This document shows, piece by piece, positions 25,582-34,915 of a stretch of 64,000 nt of DNA (within the stretch, counting starts at the first letter, position 1; the number at the start of each line of letters is the position of its first letter). A program made the position numbers and the translations under genes. The notes below the pieces were generated by a model. The model was not told the DNA's origin and did not search any database. It saw nothing but the letters and a program-made list of their open reading frames with translations. Source of the DNA: Faecalibacillus intestinalis (GTDB taxonomy: Bacteria > Bacillota_I > Bacilli_A > Erysipelotrichales > Coprobacillaceae); assembly GCF_003024685.1 (NCBI RefSeq), contig NZ_PYLQ01000005.1, positions 45,817-109,816 on the forward strand. Reading direction: 5' to 3'.

Positions 25582-26025
25582 TTATAAACTGTCTCCTTCA
25601 TCGTATTTATCTTCATTAATTAAATTATAAACTTCTGACTGGTCAATAGACTCAAGGATATCTTTTGACATTTTTTCGACCGAAGCTCTAAATTTAACAG
25701 CTTGCGCCTTAAAGTCGCTCATCTCACCCGACAACGAACGAACATACTCTAGCGATTCGCTCAGTATCATATTAGCATTCTTTTTCGCTTTGTCAATAAG
25801 TTCGCTTGCTTCTTTTAATGCAAGACGTGCAATTTCTTCATTTGTTTGTTCTTGGATGTTTACACGATGCTGTAATAATGATTTTTGATGTTCTAATTGT
25901 TGATAATCTTCTTGTAATTTTTTAATTTGATCATTCAACTGTTTTATTTCATTATCTTTTTCATTGATCAATTCATCAACTTGTGACTTATTATAACCAA
26001 ATACTTGTTTTTTCAATAACATCAT
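25582..26025 (-). CDS. divIVA: DivIVA domain protein
   Basis: A 147-aa coiled-coil protein. The N-terminal LLKKQVFGYNKSQVDEL is the membrane-curvature binding segment of DivIVA/GpsB, followed by long heptads to about residue 110. It marks cell poles and septa. The ATG at 26025 follows GGGAG; the GTG two codons earlier overlaps that site. It is last in the ylmC-sepF-ylmH-divIVA string before ileS, the standard Gram-positive order. Confidence 0.9.
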   Translation of the reverse strand: MMLLKKQVFGYNKSQVDELINEKDNEIKQLNDQIKKLQEDYQQLEHQKSLLQHRVNIQEQTNEEIARLALKEASELIDKAKKNANMILSESLEYVRSLSGEMSDFKAQAVKFRASVEKMSKDILESIDQSEVYNLINEDKYDEGDSL

Positions 26026-26034
26026 GTTCACTCC

Positions 26035-26793
26035 CTACTTATAAAAATACCCTTCAACCACATAATTATCAGAGCGTGTTTGTTTATTACAATCAACAAA
26101 CATCACTCTACCATGTTTTTTGAATGATATTATGTCTTTATTATTACATAAATAATTTATTTGTTCAACCGGTTTATGATTAACTTTTACATGACCAGCA
26201 CGAATAAATTCTGCTGCTTTTTGTCTTGAAATTTTATAAAAAGAAGAAATGATCTTATCTAATCGAAATGAAGATACAATAAATGATTTTACTAAATAAT
26301 CATTTTTTACTTCTATTTCTTCATCCCATTCAACAAACTTTACTTTACTTCTTTTAATCATTGATAAATGATCTTTTAAATATTCATAAATATGTCGATC
26401 AACAGCTAAATAAAAATCTTTGTCTTTTTCAACAATATCTCCAAATAACTCTCTTTTAATTCCTAAAGACATTAAAGCACCTAAAATATCTCGATGTGTT
26501 AATTTTTCAAAATTTTTTGCATAAATAATCTTACAAACAACGATTTCAAAATCTTCCTTTTCTATTTCATAAAAATAAGGAGCAATAATTATTCTTTGAC
26601 TTTCACTATGAATAAAACCACCATTTTCTAAAACTTGAACTTCATCTTGATGCCCAATAACACTTTTAACAATTGATTGATGATACGGATCTAAAAATTG
26701 CGTTAAAATAAGTCTTTGTTTATATTGTACTTGATCCAAATAATCAAGTACCTTTTTTACAAAGACTTCTTCCCCTTTAAAATGTTCAAACAT
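26035..26793 (-). CDS. ylmH: YlmH, S4-domain RNA-binding protein
   Basis: 252 aa. The C-terminal S4 domain SRQKAAEFIRAGHVKVNHKPVE begins near residue 190; the N-terminal part is the YlmH-specific fold. Known relatives bind RNA and have been linked to ribosome rescue. It lies between sepF and divIVA. Oddly, no ribosome site is visible: a strong hairpin (26798-26824) ends only a few bases before the ATG. Confidence 0.9.
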   Translation of the reverse strand: MFEHFKGEEVFVKKVLDYLDQVQYKQRLILTQFLDPYHQSIVKSVIGHQDEVQVLENGGFIHSESQRIIIAPYFYEIEKEDFEIVVCKIIYAKNFEKLTHRDILGALMSLGIKRELFGDIVEKDKDFYLAVDRHIYEYLKDHLSMIKRSKVKFVEWDEEIEVKNDYLVKSFIVSSFRLDKIISSFYKISRQKAAEFIRAGHVKVNHKPVEQINYLCNNKDIISFKKHGRVMFVDCNKQTRSDNYVVEGYFYK

Positions 26794-26797
26794 AACT

Positions 26798-26824
26798 TAA
26801 AAAAGTATGGAAACCATACTTTTT
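26798..26824 (-). terminator. Hairpin with T-run between sepF and ylmH
   Basis: AAAAAGTATGG-TTT-CCATACTTTTT followed by TTAAG on the minus strand. It overlaps the sepF stop and ends about 5 bases before the ylmH ATG. It looks like an intrinsic terminator but could instead be an attenuating or processing hairpin. Confidence 0.65.
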
Positions 26825-27263
26825 AATCTTCTTGTTCATCTTCATCTAGATCAATTGTTCCTGCAACAGAAATATTACGAGGTGTACATAAGAAAATTTT
26901 GGGTCCTATTCTTTGAATGTCACCTTCAATAGCGTAAATAACACCACTTAAGAAATCAACAACACGTTTAGCTTGATCTTTTTGTAAACGATGTAAATTA
27001 ACAACTGTTGCTTTTTTTGTTTTTAAATAATTTGCAATATCTTGAGTTTCTCCAAATGAACGTGGTTCAAATAAAACTAAATGACTATCTTTATTCATAT
27101 TTAATGATTTCACAGCTTCGCTTGTTTTAGAAAGTTTTGCTTGTTCAAATAAGCTTGTTTTAGGTACAGTATCAACCTCTACAGCATCATAATCTTCAGC
27201 AATATCTTCTCCATCCCCATCTTCATCGAAAAACCATTTTTTTACTTTTTCACCGTAACCCAT
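26823..27263 (-). CDS. sepF: Cell division protein SepF
   Basis: 146 aa. The N-terminal amphipathic segment is [12 protein letters not shown]. The C-terminal SepF core ([19 protein letters not shown] ... [21 protein letters not shown]) anchors FtsZ filaments to the membrane. The ribosome site AAGGAGG precedes the ATG. It sits in the expected place between ylmC and ylmH; the usual neighbours ylmE and ylmG are missing. Confidence 0.94.
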   Translation of the reverse strand: MGYGEKVKKWFFDEDGDGEDIAEDYDAVEVDTVPKTSLFEQAKLSKTSEAVKSLNMNKDSHLVLFEPRSFGETQDIANYLKTKKATVVNLHRLQKDQAKRVVDFLSGVIYAIEGDIQRIGPKIFLCTPRNISVAGTIDLDEDEQED

Positions 27264-27341
27264 GAAGTCATCCTCCTTTTATTTCCTCAATATTATACCA
27301 TACATTTATTGATTATCAAAGGTATCAACAAGGAAATCTAG

Positions 27342-27584
27342 CTAAACCTGTTCAATATTCACTAAAATCACATCGCCTTTTAAAGAAATCACACATTCAA
27401 TCGGAATAACTAAGACAGGAGGCTCTTTAAAAAAACAAAAAAAATGAAAAAAATTCATTTTTTCGACAATTAAAGCACGTATACATTTTTGACACCAATC
27501 TAATTCAATATCCGCAATATACCCTATTTTTTTACCATCATAAACATTAATCACATCTTTTGATTGTAATGATACAAATCTCAT
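27342..27584 (-). CDS. ylmC: YlmC/YmxH family PRC-barrel sporulation protein
   Basis: An 80-aa PRC-barrel protein: MRFVSLQSKDVINVYDGKKIGYIADIELD, then CIRALIVEK and VIPIECVISLKGDVILV. It lies directly after sigG as in Bacillus and clostridia. Its role is unknown, but family members are linked to sporulation. The ribosome site AGGGGTG precedes the ATG. Confidence 0.87.
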   Translation of the reverse strand: MRFVSLQSKDVINVYDGKKIGYIADIELDWCQKCIRALIVEKMNFFHFFCFFKEPPVLVIPIECVISLKGDVILVNIEQV

Positions 27585-27608
27585 ACGATCACCCCTATAA
27601 AATATGCT

Positions 27609-28379
27609 TTAGACTAATTTTTTATGTAATTTTTCTAAAGCTTTTTTTTCAATTCGAGAAATTTGCGCTTGTGATACAAAAAGCTCATCTGCTATTTCAC
27701 ATTGCGAATAACCCTGATAGTATCTTTCTTGAATTACTTTCTTTTCTCTTTGATTTAAACAATCAAAGGCATTTTTTAAATCAAGGTGATCATGATAATG
27801 TTTCAATGTTTCTGGATCAAGTGAGACAATATCTGATAATGATAATTCATTTTGATTATCATTTCCTACAACATCTTGGAAAGAAGCAATGCTTTGAGTA
27901 GATTGCATTGCTTCTATAATATTTTGTTTTTCAATATTTAAATTTTGTGATAATTCTTGAATCGTTGGTTCTCTTTGATATTGATTTAAATATTTTTCCT
28001 TTTCTTTTAAAATAGCATAAGCTAAATCCTTGATTGGTCTAGAAATCTTAACTTGTGTATTATCTCTTAAATAACGTTTCATTTCACCAATGATCAAAGG
28101 AACTGCATACGTTGAAAACTGTAATTGATAATTGGTATCAAAATGATCGACTGCTTTTATTAGACCAACGATGCCTACTTGAAACAGATCTTCATAATGA
28201 TTTGATTTTTGGTAAAATCTTTTCATTAAAGATAACACTAATTTTGTATTAGAAAGAATAATCATTTCTTTACTTTTTTGATCATGATTCTTTTGATAAT
28301 TTTGAATCAATGTATATAATTCTTCTTTAGAAAGAGTTTTTTGAATAGGGATAGTGCTCATAAAACTTTCTTTTTCCAC
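27609..28379 (-). CDS. sigG: RNA polymerase sporulation sigma factor SigG
   Basis: A sigma-70 factor of about 256 aa. Region 2: DLFQVGIVGLIKAVDHFD and FSTYAVPLIIGEMKRYLRDN. Region 3 follows, then the region 4 helix-turn-helix CEIADELFVSQAQISRIEKKAL. Similarity and position after sigE identify it as the late forespore factor. The start is ambiguous: GTG at 28379 has GGTGA well spaced upstream; the ATG at 28361 has only a weak site. A possible sigma-F promoter precedes it. Confidence 0.92.
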   Translation of the reverse strand: MEKESFMSTIPIQKTLSKEELYTLIQNYQKNHDQKSKEMIILSNTKLVLSLMKRFYQKSNHYEDLFQVGIVGLIKAVDHFDTNYQLQFSTYAVPLIIGEMKRYLRDNTQVKISRPIKDLAYAILKEKEKYLNQYQREPTIQELSQNLNIEKQNIIEAMQSTQSIASFQDVVGNDNQNELSLSDIVSLDPETLKHYHDHLDLKNAFDCLNQREKKVIQERYYQGYSQCEIADELFVSQAQISRIEKKALEKLHKKLV

Positions 28380-28394
28380 AATAATCACCAAAAT

Positions 28395-28423
28395 TAGTGT
28401 GGCTTTTTTTGATAAAAATATAC
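28395..28423 (-). promoter_or_regulatory. Possible sigma-F-type promoter of sigG
   Basis: GTATA, 14 bp, then AGCCACACTA, resembling the sigma-F -35 (GTATA-like) and -10 (GGnnAnAnTA-like) boxes, though the spacer is shorter than usual and one G is missing. It starts at the sigE stop codon. sigG is known to depend on sigma-F in Bacillus. Confidence 0.35.
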
Positions 28424-29118
28424 TATTTCACTTCATCATAATTTAATTGACTTCTTAATTTTTTTATAATCTTTTTTTCTAATCTAGAAATATAAGATTG
28501 TGAAATACCTAATAAATCAGCAACATCCTTTTGTGTCAATTCATCATTATTAGATAAACCATATCTTAAAATCAATATTTCTTTTTCTCTTTCATTCAAT
28601 TCTTTTAAAGCTTCATAAAAAATTTTCTTTTGATCACTTTTCAACATCTCTTGTTCAACAAGATCATCATCTGTTCCTACGATATCTCCTAATAATAACT
28701 CATTACCATCATAATCAATATTTAAAGGTTCATCTAAAGAAATCTCATAACGAATCTTATTATTTTTTCTTAAGTACATAAGTATTTCATTTTCAATACA
28801 CCTTGAAGCATACGTCGCAAGTTTAATATTTTTATCTGCCTTAAAAGTATTGATTGCTTTTACTAAACCAATTGTGCCAATACTAATTAAATCTTCCAAA
28901 GGACAATTGGCGCTATTGTCATATCTTTTAGCAACATAAACAACCAATCTTAAATTATGTTCAATCAATAAATCTCTTGCTTTTTGATCCCCAGAAACTG
29001 CTTTTTCAATTATTTCCTTTTCTTGTTGACCTTTTAAAGGAGGCGGTAAAATATCATGTCTTCCTATATAATAAAGATACTGTTTTGTATTTAAAAACTG
29101 TCTAATCATTTGCCACAT
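28423..29118 (-). CDS. sigE: RNA polymerase sporulation sigma factor SigE (pro-form)
   Basis: A 231-aa sigma factor. The N-terminus carries a pro-sequence of about 15-20 residues before YYIGRHDILPPPL, matching the pro-sigma-E processing region. Region 2 LISIGTIGLVKAINTF and LATYASRCIENEILMYLRKNNKIR, and region 4 QKDVADLLGISQSYISRLEKKI, are strongly conserved. It directs mother-cell transcription after cleavage by SpoIIGA. The ATG overlaps the spoIIGA stop (TGATG) and GGGAGG precedes it, so the two are translationally coupled. Confidence 0.96.
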   Translation of the reverse strand: MWQMIRQFLNTKQYLYYIGRHDILPPPLKGQQEKEIIEKAVSGDQKARDLLIEHNLRLVVYVAKRYDNSANCPLEDLISIGTIGLVKAINTFKADKNIKLATYASRCIENEILMYLRKNNKIRYEISLDEPLNIDYDGNELLLGDIVGTDDDLVEQEMLKSDQKKIFYEALKELNEREKEILILRYGLSNNDELTQKDVADLLGISQSYISRLEKKIIKKLRSQLNYDEVK

Positions 29119-29855
29119 CAAATAATCCCTCCCATCAATTCTTTATTTAATAAACAATCATAATCTAATTCATCCAATACACCTATATAAACATTTCTTA
29201 AAGATTGCTTATTTACTAAAACTTGGTCAACTAAAATAATATCTATTTTTCTTTTTTTTAAGCCATCAATAATCAATGTATCTAATTGTTGATAAGTATC
29301 AATTTTACTTTTTTTAATAAAAATAAGTGGATAACCTAGATAGTTTGCATGATTACCACTATCTAAAAACCCTGAAAGATGATAAATCTTATTATTAAAA
29401 ATAAGTGTTACATCATATAGATCATCTTTTTGTTTTATTTTTCTTTTTGTATAAATTAAATAAATTGTTTCAATGATTAAAAAAACACATATCATAACAA
29501 CAATAACTATATCTTTATAATTTATGGGAGTAATCAAGATTCCGTTGTATATAAATGATTCTTTTATTAGGGTATTGATAAAGAATAGTATTGAAAAATA
29601 AACAATTAAAAAAACTGGAAAATATAAGAAAAATTGTTTTTTAAAAATAAATAAAAAAAGGACAATCCAGTATAAAAAACTTATATATGGTAAATAGTCT
29701 ATATAAATGAGAACAATCGATATATTACTTAAAAAACTCAAGAAAAGGATTTTCAAAAATGACCAATTAATATTAAGCAATAATGAAATCATTTCATAAG
29801 TCATGATAAATAAAATACCATTCATACAATAAGTTAATTCAACATAGACCTCCAT
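29118..29855 (-). CDS. spoIIGA: Sigma-E processing peptidase SpoIIGA
   Basis: 245 aa with five predicted membrane helices in the first half and a cytoplasmic aspartic protease domain. The catalytic motif is LSGFLDSGNHANYLG; LGYPLIFI follows. It cleaves the pro-sequence of sigma-E at the asymmetric septum. The start is the ATG at 29855 (MEVYVELTYCMNGILF) after GGGG. Its first bases and promoter region are repeated in degraded form at 63040-63157. Confidence 0.94.
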   Translation of the reverse strand: MEVYVELTYCMNGILFIMTYEMISLLLNINWSFLKILFLSFLSNISIVLIYIDYLPYISFLYWIVLFLFIFKKQFFLYFPVFLIVYFSILFFINTLIKESFIYNGILITPINYKDIVIVVMICVFLIIETIYLIYTKRKIKQKDDLYDVTLIFNNKIYHLSGFLDSGNHANYLGYPLIFIKKSKIDTYQQLDTLIIDGLKKRKIDIILVDQVLVNKQSLRNVYIGVLDELDYDCLLNKELMGGII

Positions 29856-29873
29856 CTTGCTTACCCCTTTATC

Positions 29874-29906
29874 ATCATATATGATGACAAGTAAAAAAGA
29901 TGTCAA
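29874..29906 (-). promoter_or_regulatory. spoIIGA promoter with unusually long spacer
   Basis: TTGACA is followed 21 bp later by TATGAT (or 19 bp later by TATATG). The Bacillus spoIIG promoter is a sigma-A promoter with a similarly overlong spacer activated by Spo0A. Near-matches to the Spo0A box (TGTCAAA, TTGTCAT) overlap the region. A 16-bp palindrome, TCATCATATATGATGA, covers the -10. Confidence 0.55.
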
Positions 29907-29921
29907 AAAAGATTGGACATT

Positions 29922-29952
29922 TAAAAAAGTATGGACAAAAATCCATACTTTC
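29922..29952 (-). terminator. Intrinsic terminator of proC
   Basis: AGTATGGA-TTTTTG-TCCATACT followed by TTTTT on the minus strand would end transcription entering the spoIIGA promoter region. Because it lies upstream of proC on the minus strand, it serves the preceding transcript of the spoIIGA side only if read through; it may simply insulate spoIIGA-sigE from proC-ftsZ. Orientation on the opposite strand is also T-poor, so the assignment is tentative. Confidence 0.5.
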
Positions 29953-29958
29953 TACACA

Positions 29959-30732
29959 TTATTTTTTTGAACGATCGATTGCTTCCATCACAGCGTTTCT
30001 AAAATTATTTTCTTCTAAAGCCTTAACACCTTGAATCGTAATACCACCTGGAGAACAAACTTGATCTTTTAAAATACCTGGATGTAATTGCGTCTCTTTA
30101 ACCATTTTTGCACTTCCTAAAACAGTTTGGCTGGCAAGCTTATAAGCCAAATCACGAGGCAAACCATTTAAAACTGCACCATCTGCTAAAGCTTCAATAA
30201 ACATATAAACAAAAGCTGGTCCACAACCACTTAAAGCACCACCGGCAACCATTTGATAATTTTCAATAAGATAAACCTCACCAATGCTTTCAAACATTGT
30301 TTGTACGTAATTTAATTCTTCAGCTGTTAAAGTATTGTCTTTTTCAAATAAAGTCGTTCCTTCTAATACCTTAGCTGGTGTGTTTGGCATAATTGTTAAG
30401 TGATGTGTTCCCGGTAATAATTCTTCATATTTATCATTTCCATAACCAGCAACAATTGAAACGATCACTTGTTGATCAATGACTGATTTTATTTTTGAAA
30501 TGACACTTTCTACGACATTTGGTTTAACCCCCATCACCAAATAATCACAATTTTTAACAACGTCTTGTTCACTTGAACATACATGAATACCAAAATCTTG
30601 TTCAAACATCATCAGCTGTTGACTATTTATATCATATCCATATACCTCGCTACCATCAATAAAATCACTTTTAATAAGACCTTGGCAAATTGTCCCCGCC
30701 ATATTTCCTAATCCTATAAATCCAATTTTCAT
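29959..30732 (-). CDS. proC: Pyrroline-5-carboxylate reductase
   Basis: 257 aa. The N-terminal NAD(P) motif is IGFIGLGNMAGTICQGL, with MPNTPAKV in the middle and the C-terminal signature GALSGCGPAFVYMFIEALADG followed by VCSPGGITIQGV. It makes proline from pyrroline-5-carboxylate. The ribosome site AAGGAGG is strong. Its position between ftsZ and spoIIGA is unusual: these are adjacent or nearly so in most spore formers. Confidence 0.95.
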   Translation of the reverse strand: MKIGFIGLGNMAGTICQGLIKSDFIDGSEVYGYDINSQQLMMFEQDFGIHVCSSEQDVVKNCDYLVMGVKPNVVESVISKIKSVIDQQVIVSIVAGYGNDKYEELLPGTHHLTIMPNTPAKVLEGTTLFEKDNTLTAEELNYVQTMFESIGEVYLIENYQMVAGGALSGCGPAFVYMFIEALADGAVLNGLPRDLAYKLASQTVLGSAKMVKETQLHPGILKDQVCSPGGITIQGVKALEENNFRNAVMEAIDRSKK

Positions 30733-30748
30733 TTAAATTTCCTCCTTT

Positions 30749-30778
30749 ATAAAAATGAGCTAACATCGTTAGCTCATC
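30749..30778 (-). terminator. Intrinsic terminator of ftsZ
   Basis: ATGAGCTAAC-GAT-GTTAGCTCAT followed by TTTTAT, just downstream of the ftsZ stop. Confidence 0.8.
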
Positions 30779-30781
30779 TTA

Positions 30782-31864
30782 TTAAATTCTTCTATTTTTG
30801 ATAAATGCTGGTGGAAAACCATCATCATCATCTTCGTCATCATCATATGATTCAAAAGTTTGTGGTTCTTCACCTAAAGGTCTTGCTACTGAAGGTTGGA
30901 CAGTTACTTCTTCCTTTTCTTCTTCGAATCCTGTTGCGATAACAGTAACAATAATTTCATCATCTAAGTTTTCATTAATAGCAATACCTAAATAAGTATT
31001 AATGTCATCTCCAACTTCTTGAGTAATTGTTTCAAGAGCAATATTAGCATCATATAATGAAATATTTGGTCCACCTGTAACGTTAATAATAGCGTCTTTA
31101 GCACCTGCTACGGAAACTTCTAATAAAGGTGAAGAAATTGCACGTTTTGCAGCTTCTTTTGCTTTATCATCTCCTGATGACATACCAATACCAATTAACG
31201 CATTTCCTCTATTTTTCATAACTGCACAGATATCTGCAAAGTCTAGGTTGATAAATGCAGGAACAGCAATTAAATCAGTAATTGTTTGAACACCTTGTCT
31301 TAATACATTATCAGCTTCTCTAAATGCTTCTTGCATTGGACGTCCACCAATTAGTTGTAATAAACGGTCATTTGAAACCACAATAATACTATCTACATTA
31401 GAACGTAATTCATCAATACCTTCGATTGCTTGTTTTTTACGTTTCATTCCTTCAAAAGTAAATGGTTTAGTAATAACACCTACTGTTAATGCTCCTAATT
31501 CACGAGCAATCTTAGCGAAAACAGGTGCTGCACCAGTACCAGTTCCACCACCCATACCAGCAGCAATGAAAACCATATCTGCACCTTCAAGGGCAGTTCT
31601 AATATCTCCTTCAGATTCTAAAGCAGCTTTCTTTCCTACTTCTGGATTACCTCCTGCTCCTAAACCTTTTGTTAAATCTTTTCCTAAAATAATTTTATTT
31701 TCTACAGGCGAACGACGTAATACTTGTACATCTGTATTTGCGACAAAGAATTCTACTCCTCTAACGCCTTCTTCAACCATGCGGTTAACAGCGTTGTTTC
31801 CTCCGCCACCAACACCGATTACTTTTATTTTTGCAACTTGTTCAAAATCTAATTCTTCGTTCAT
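30782..31864 (-). CDS. ftsZ: Cell division protein FtsZ
   Basis: A 360-aa tubulin-like GTPase. [18 protein letters not shown] is the N-terminal nucleotide site, and the tubulin signature GGGTGTG is at residues 105-111. The linker is short and acidic (DDDEDDDD), and the C-terminal tail [11 protein letters not shown] should bind SepF and FtsA. It forms the division ring. The ribosome site AGAGAGGG lies close behind ftsA. Confidence 0.97.
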   Translation of the reverse strand: MNEELDFEQVAKIKVIGVGGGGNNAVNRMVEEGVRGVEFFVANTDVQVLRRSPVENKIILGKDLTKGLGAGGNPEVGKKAALESEGDIRTALEGADMVFIAAGMGGGTGTGAAPVFAKIARELGALTVGVITKPFTFEGMKRKKQAIEGIDELRSNVDSIIVVSNDRLLQLIGGRPMQEAFREADNVLRQGVQTITDLIAVPAFINLDFADICAVMKNRGNALIGIGMSSGDDKAKEAAKRAISSPLLEVSVAGAKDAIINVTGGPNISLYDANIALETITQEVGDDINTYLGIAINENLDDEIIVTVIATGFEEEKEEVTVQPSVARPLGEEPQTFESYDDDEDDDDGFPPAFIKNRRI

Positions 31865-31883
31865 GATTTACCCTCTCTTTTAT

Positions 31884-33146
31884 CTATTCTTCTTCACCAA
31901 AGAAAGTATCTAGTAATCTACTAAATCTTCCAGTTTTCTCTTTTGTATCTTTTACTTTCGTAAGTCCTTTAAATCTCACAGCCATTGTATTAGAAATATC
32001 CGGTAAAACAACAGATGTTTCATAAGGACCAAGATATTTAGCACGATCAGACATATAAAAAATCATTCCTACAGAAGAAACAAATGCCATATCTCTAATG
32101 CCAATAATATCTGGACGATAAACTCTCACTGGACCTTCTAAAACACGACCAGCAACTTTATCTAGTAGCTCAAGTTCTCCTCCGCCACCAACAATCAGTG
32201 TTTCATAATGTTGTCCATTATCGATAACACCCATTTTTTCTTTAATAACATTTAACATATCAACTGCAGCTTCTTCTAAAATACCCGCAAAATCTTTTTG
32301 TGTATAATCTTTACGACCATCTGGAAGCTCAGTTGTATGAATAGTATCCTCTTGTCCAACAGTATAATCCAAAGAACCATATTTGACTTTATATGTTTCA
32401 GCTTGATTCATAGAAATTTGTAAATGTTGAGCAATTGCTCTAGTCAAATTATAACCCCCAACTGAACATACTGTTAAATATTTTAAATATCCATCTTTGT
32501 AGAAAGATATTGTTGACGTTTTATATCCCATATCAATAATCAATGCACCTTCTTGAAGATAAACCACATCAAAAGCTTCCTTTGCACACGCAAAGGCATT
32601 GATACAAATATCCATAACTTCTAAACCTACCTTTTCAACGGCCATAATATATGGATATAAAATCTGTTTTTGTGAAGTAATGATCAATGTATCAATAATT
32701 AAATTTCTTGAAGCTTCTCCTATAGGAGGTACTTGACTAATTCCAAAATCACCATTAAAGCGAACTGGTATTACACAAACCACCTCTTCTTCATGAGATT
32801 TTTTGAATTTAGTAGAAAGTTTCAAACCTCTTACAATATCATCCTTAGAAATCTTATCATGATCACTAAGTGATACACTACTATTACTTTGATAAAGTTT
32901 AGAACGAATAGTAGGGATTGTAAGACCAACTGCTTTGATTTCTCCATCTAGAAAATCATTAGCTTCTTGAACAACTCCTTTGATATCATTTACTAATAAA
33001 TTTTCATCTTCAATGATGCCTTTTTTTACACCATGACTAGGGACCTTTTTAGAAAAAAGAACATGTAAATTAGAATTGATAATTTCACCAACTAACAATT
33101 CAATTGAAGCACTACCTATATCCAATACTGCATAAACTTCATTCAT
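31884..33146 (-). CDS. ftsA: Cell division protein FtsA
   Basis: A 420-aa actin-like ATPase tethering FtsZ to the membrane. VYAVLDIGSASIELLVGE is the phosphate-1 motif and LIIDMGYKTSTISFY the phosphate-2 motif; LIVGGGGELELLDKV is the adenosine motif. A C-terminal amphipathic helix (RFSRLLDTFFGEEE) ends the protein. It is upstream of ftsZ with a 19-bp gap. Confidence 0.95.
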   Translation of the reverse strand: MNEVYAVLDIGSASIELLVGEIINSNLHVLFSKKVPSHGVKKGIIEDENLLVNDIKGVVQEANDFLDGEIKAVGLTIPTIRSKLYQSNSSVSLSDHDKISKDDIVRGLKLSTKFKKSHEEEVVCVIPVRFNGDFGISQVPPIGEASRNLIIDTLIITSQKQILYPYIMAVEKVGLEVMDICINAFACAKEAFDVVYLQEGALIIDMGYKTSTISFYKDGYLKYLTVCSVGGYNLTRAIAQHLQISMNQAETYKVKYGSLDYTVGQEDTIHTTELPDGRKDYTQKDFAGILEEAAVDMLNVIKEKMGVIDNGQHYETLIVGGGGELELLDKVAGRVLEGPVRVYRPDIIGIRDMAFVSSVGMIFYMSDRAKYLGPYETSVVLPDISNTMAVRFKGLTKVKDTKEKTGRFSRLLDTFFGEEE

Positions 33147-33181
33147 GTCTATCTCCCCTTACTACATATATCATTATATTA

Positions 33182-33234
33182 TCATAAAAGCCACGATATT
33201 TAAAGGTTTTAGTTTCAAACACGTAGCTTTTTTC
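33182..33234 (-). terminator. Possible terminator hairpin between ftsQ and ftsA
   Basis: AAAAGCTACG pairs with CGTGGCTTTT around a 26-base loop. The T tract is weak, so this may be only an attenuating hairpin. Confidence 0.35.
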
Positions 33235-33243
33235 ATACACTAT

Positions 33244-33996
33244 TTAATTGTATACATAGACATTTTTTCCTAAATAATCATAGTATTTATGATCAGGATA
33301 ACTTTGAATAACCAAGTAATAATTTGTTGATGTAAGTTGTTTTTCCATGTCTTCAATACGTACATAAAAAACCTTACCATCATCAAGTTCCAACTTACAT
33401 TTGGTTTGATCTTTTTCATCAGGTTCAAAGACAATACTAGAGATTTGATTTTGAACAACTGATGGTAATTTGACATATGCTTTCACAAATGATCGGAAAT
33501 GTTCTTCGTCAAAATTCATCATTTGTGGACAACGTTGTACATAAGAAATCCATTTTTGTTGTTGATCTTGTTCAAAAATGCCATCTTGATCTGCAACATA
33601 TAAAATATTATTAATATAGCCATATAAAGAAGCATTATTTTCTTTAATTCTTATCTTTATATTCCCTATCAAATCTTTCGTTACAGTTGCTTTTTCAACA
33701 AAGATCATTTTTTCAACCTCTGTTTCAACCTGTTTTTTATTTACTTTAAAAAAATAAGTTTTTTTTGATTTAACCGGTAATCGTTCAATAATCTCTTCAG
33801 CAGAAGTCAAATGACATCCTGAAACAGTTATTTTTTTTACTTTAGACATATCTCCAAAGAAAAAAATCACTAAAAATATCAAAAGCAAAACAATAAGCAC
33901 AAAATTAATTCTTCTTTTTCTTTTTTTCTTTTTTAATTTATTTCTCATTGTTAACACTTGATTTTCATCATGTTCATTATATACATACGTTGTCAT
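33244..33996 (-). CDS. ftsQ: Cell division protein FtsQ/DivIB
   Basis: 250 aa. A basic cytoplasmic N-terminus is followed by a single membrane helix (about residues 29-48) and a POTRA domain (MSKVKKITVSGCHLTSAEEI). The C-terminal beta domain is extracellular. It is part of the divisome with FtsL/DivIC. It follows murB by one base. Confidence 0.9.
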   Translation of the reverse strand: MTTYVYNEHDENQVLTMRNKLKKKKRKRRINFVLIVLLLIFLVIFFFGDMSKVKKITVSGCHLTSAEEIIERLPVKSKKTYFFKVNKKQVETEVEKMIFVEKATVTKDLIGNIKIRIKENNASLYGYINNILYVADQDGIFEQDQQQKWISYVQRCPQMMNFDEEHFRSFVKAYVKLPSVVQNQISSIVFEPDEKDQTKCKLELDDGKVFYVRIEDMEKQLTSTNYYLVIQSYPDHKYYDYLGKNVYVYN

Positions 33997-33997
33997 C

Positions 33998-34915
33998 TTA
34001 AGACTCCCAATTAATAAAACGTACTTCTGGTTTTAATAAAACACCATACTTTTCTTGAACTGTTTTTTGGACATAAAAAATCAAATCATGAATATCCTTA
34101 GCAGAAGCATAACCATTATTTACAATAAAGTTAGAATGTTTTGGAGAAACTTGTGCTCCACCAATTTCATAACCTCTAAGACCTGCATCATCAATATATT
34201 TCCATGCAGCCGCACCTTCTGGATTTCTAAAAACACTTCCTGCACTTGGTTTATTCCAAGGTTGCGTAGACATTCTTCTTTCTTTTCTTTTATCTAAAGT
34301 TTCATTAATTTCTTCAACACTTTTATTTTCCAAAACAAAAGTAGCTTCCAAGACAATCCATTTAGGATGGTCTTGAATGATGGAATGTCGATATGAAAAA
34401 TCCATTTCATCTTTAGATAATTCAACCACTTTTAAATGTTCATCTAATACTTTTACTGATTTAACAACTTTACTTAAACATGATTTATAGGCCCCTGCAT
34501 TCATAAAAATACCACCACCGATATTTCCAGGAATTCCTCCCATAAATTCAAAACCACTCAAACCAATTTTAGCACAATCATAAGCAAGTTTAATCATTGT
34601 AACACCACATTGGGCAGTTACTTCGCTCCCATTGACATGATATTGATTCATATCTTCAAGGGAAATAATAATTCCTTCAAAACTTTTATCTGAAAATAAT
34701 AAATTTGAACCTCTTCCAATAACAAAAAGTTGAATACGATGCTTACGACAATACTTTATCACTTCAATCAACTCACCGACATTTTGAACTTTTATAAATA
34801 ATTTTGCTGGCCCACCTACACGATAAGTTGTATGTTTATATAACGGTTCATCTTTAAGAACTTTTCCAACATCTAATTGTTTAAGTTCTTCATAATATTT
34901 TTCAAACTTCATCAT
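33998..34915 (-). CDS. murB: UDP-N-acetylenolpyruvoylglucosamine reductase MurB
   Basis: 305 aa. FAD-binding domain: HTTYRVGGPAKLF and VIGRGSNLLFSD, then GIPGNIGGGIFMNAGAYK. The type II signature STQPWNKPSAGSVFRNP contains the catalytic Ser. It reduces the enolpyruvyl group to form UDP-MurNAc. The start overlaps the murG stop by one base (TAATG); two ATG codons in a row make the exact start uncertain by one residue. Confidence 0.96.
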   Translation of the reverse strand: MMKFEKYYEELKQLDVGKVLKDEPLYKHTTYRVGGPAKLFIKVQNVGELIEVIKYCRKHRIQLFVIGRGSNLLFSDKSFEGIIISLEDMNQYHVNGSEVTAQCGVTMIKLAYDCAKIGLSGFEFMGGIPGNIGGGIFMNAGAYKSCLSKVVKSVKVLDEHLKVVELSKDEMDFSYRHSIIQDHPKWIVLEATFVLENKSVEEINETLDKRKERRMSTQPWNKPSAGSVFRNPEGAAAWKYIDDAGLRGYEIGGAQVSPKHSNFIVNNGYASAKDIHDLIFYVQKTVQEKYGVLLKPEVRFINWES

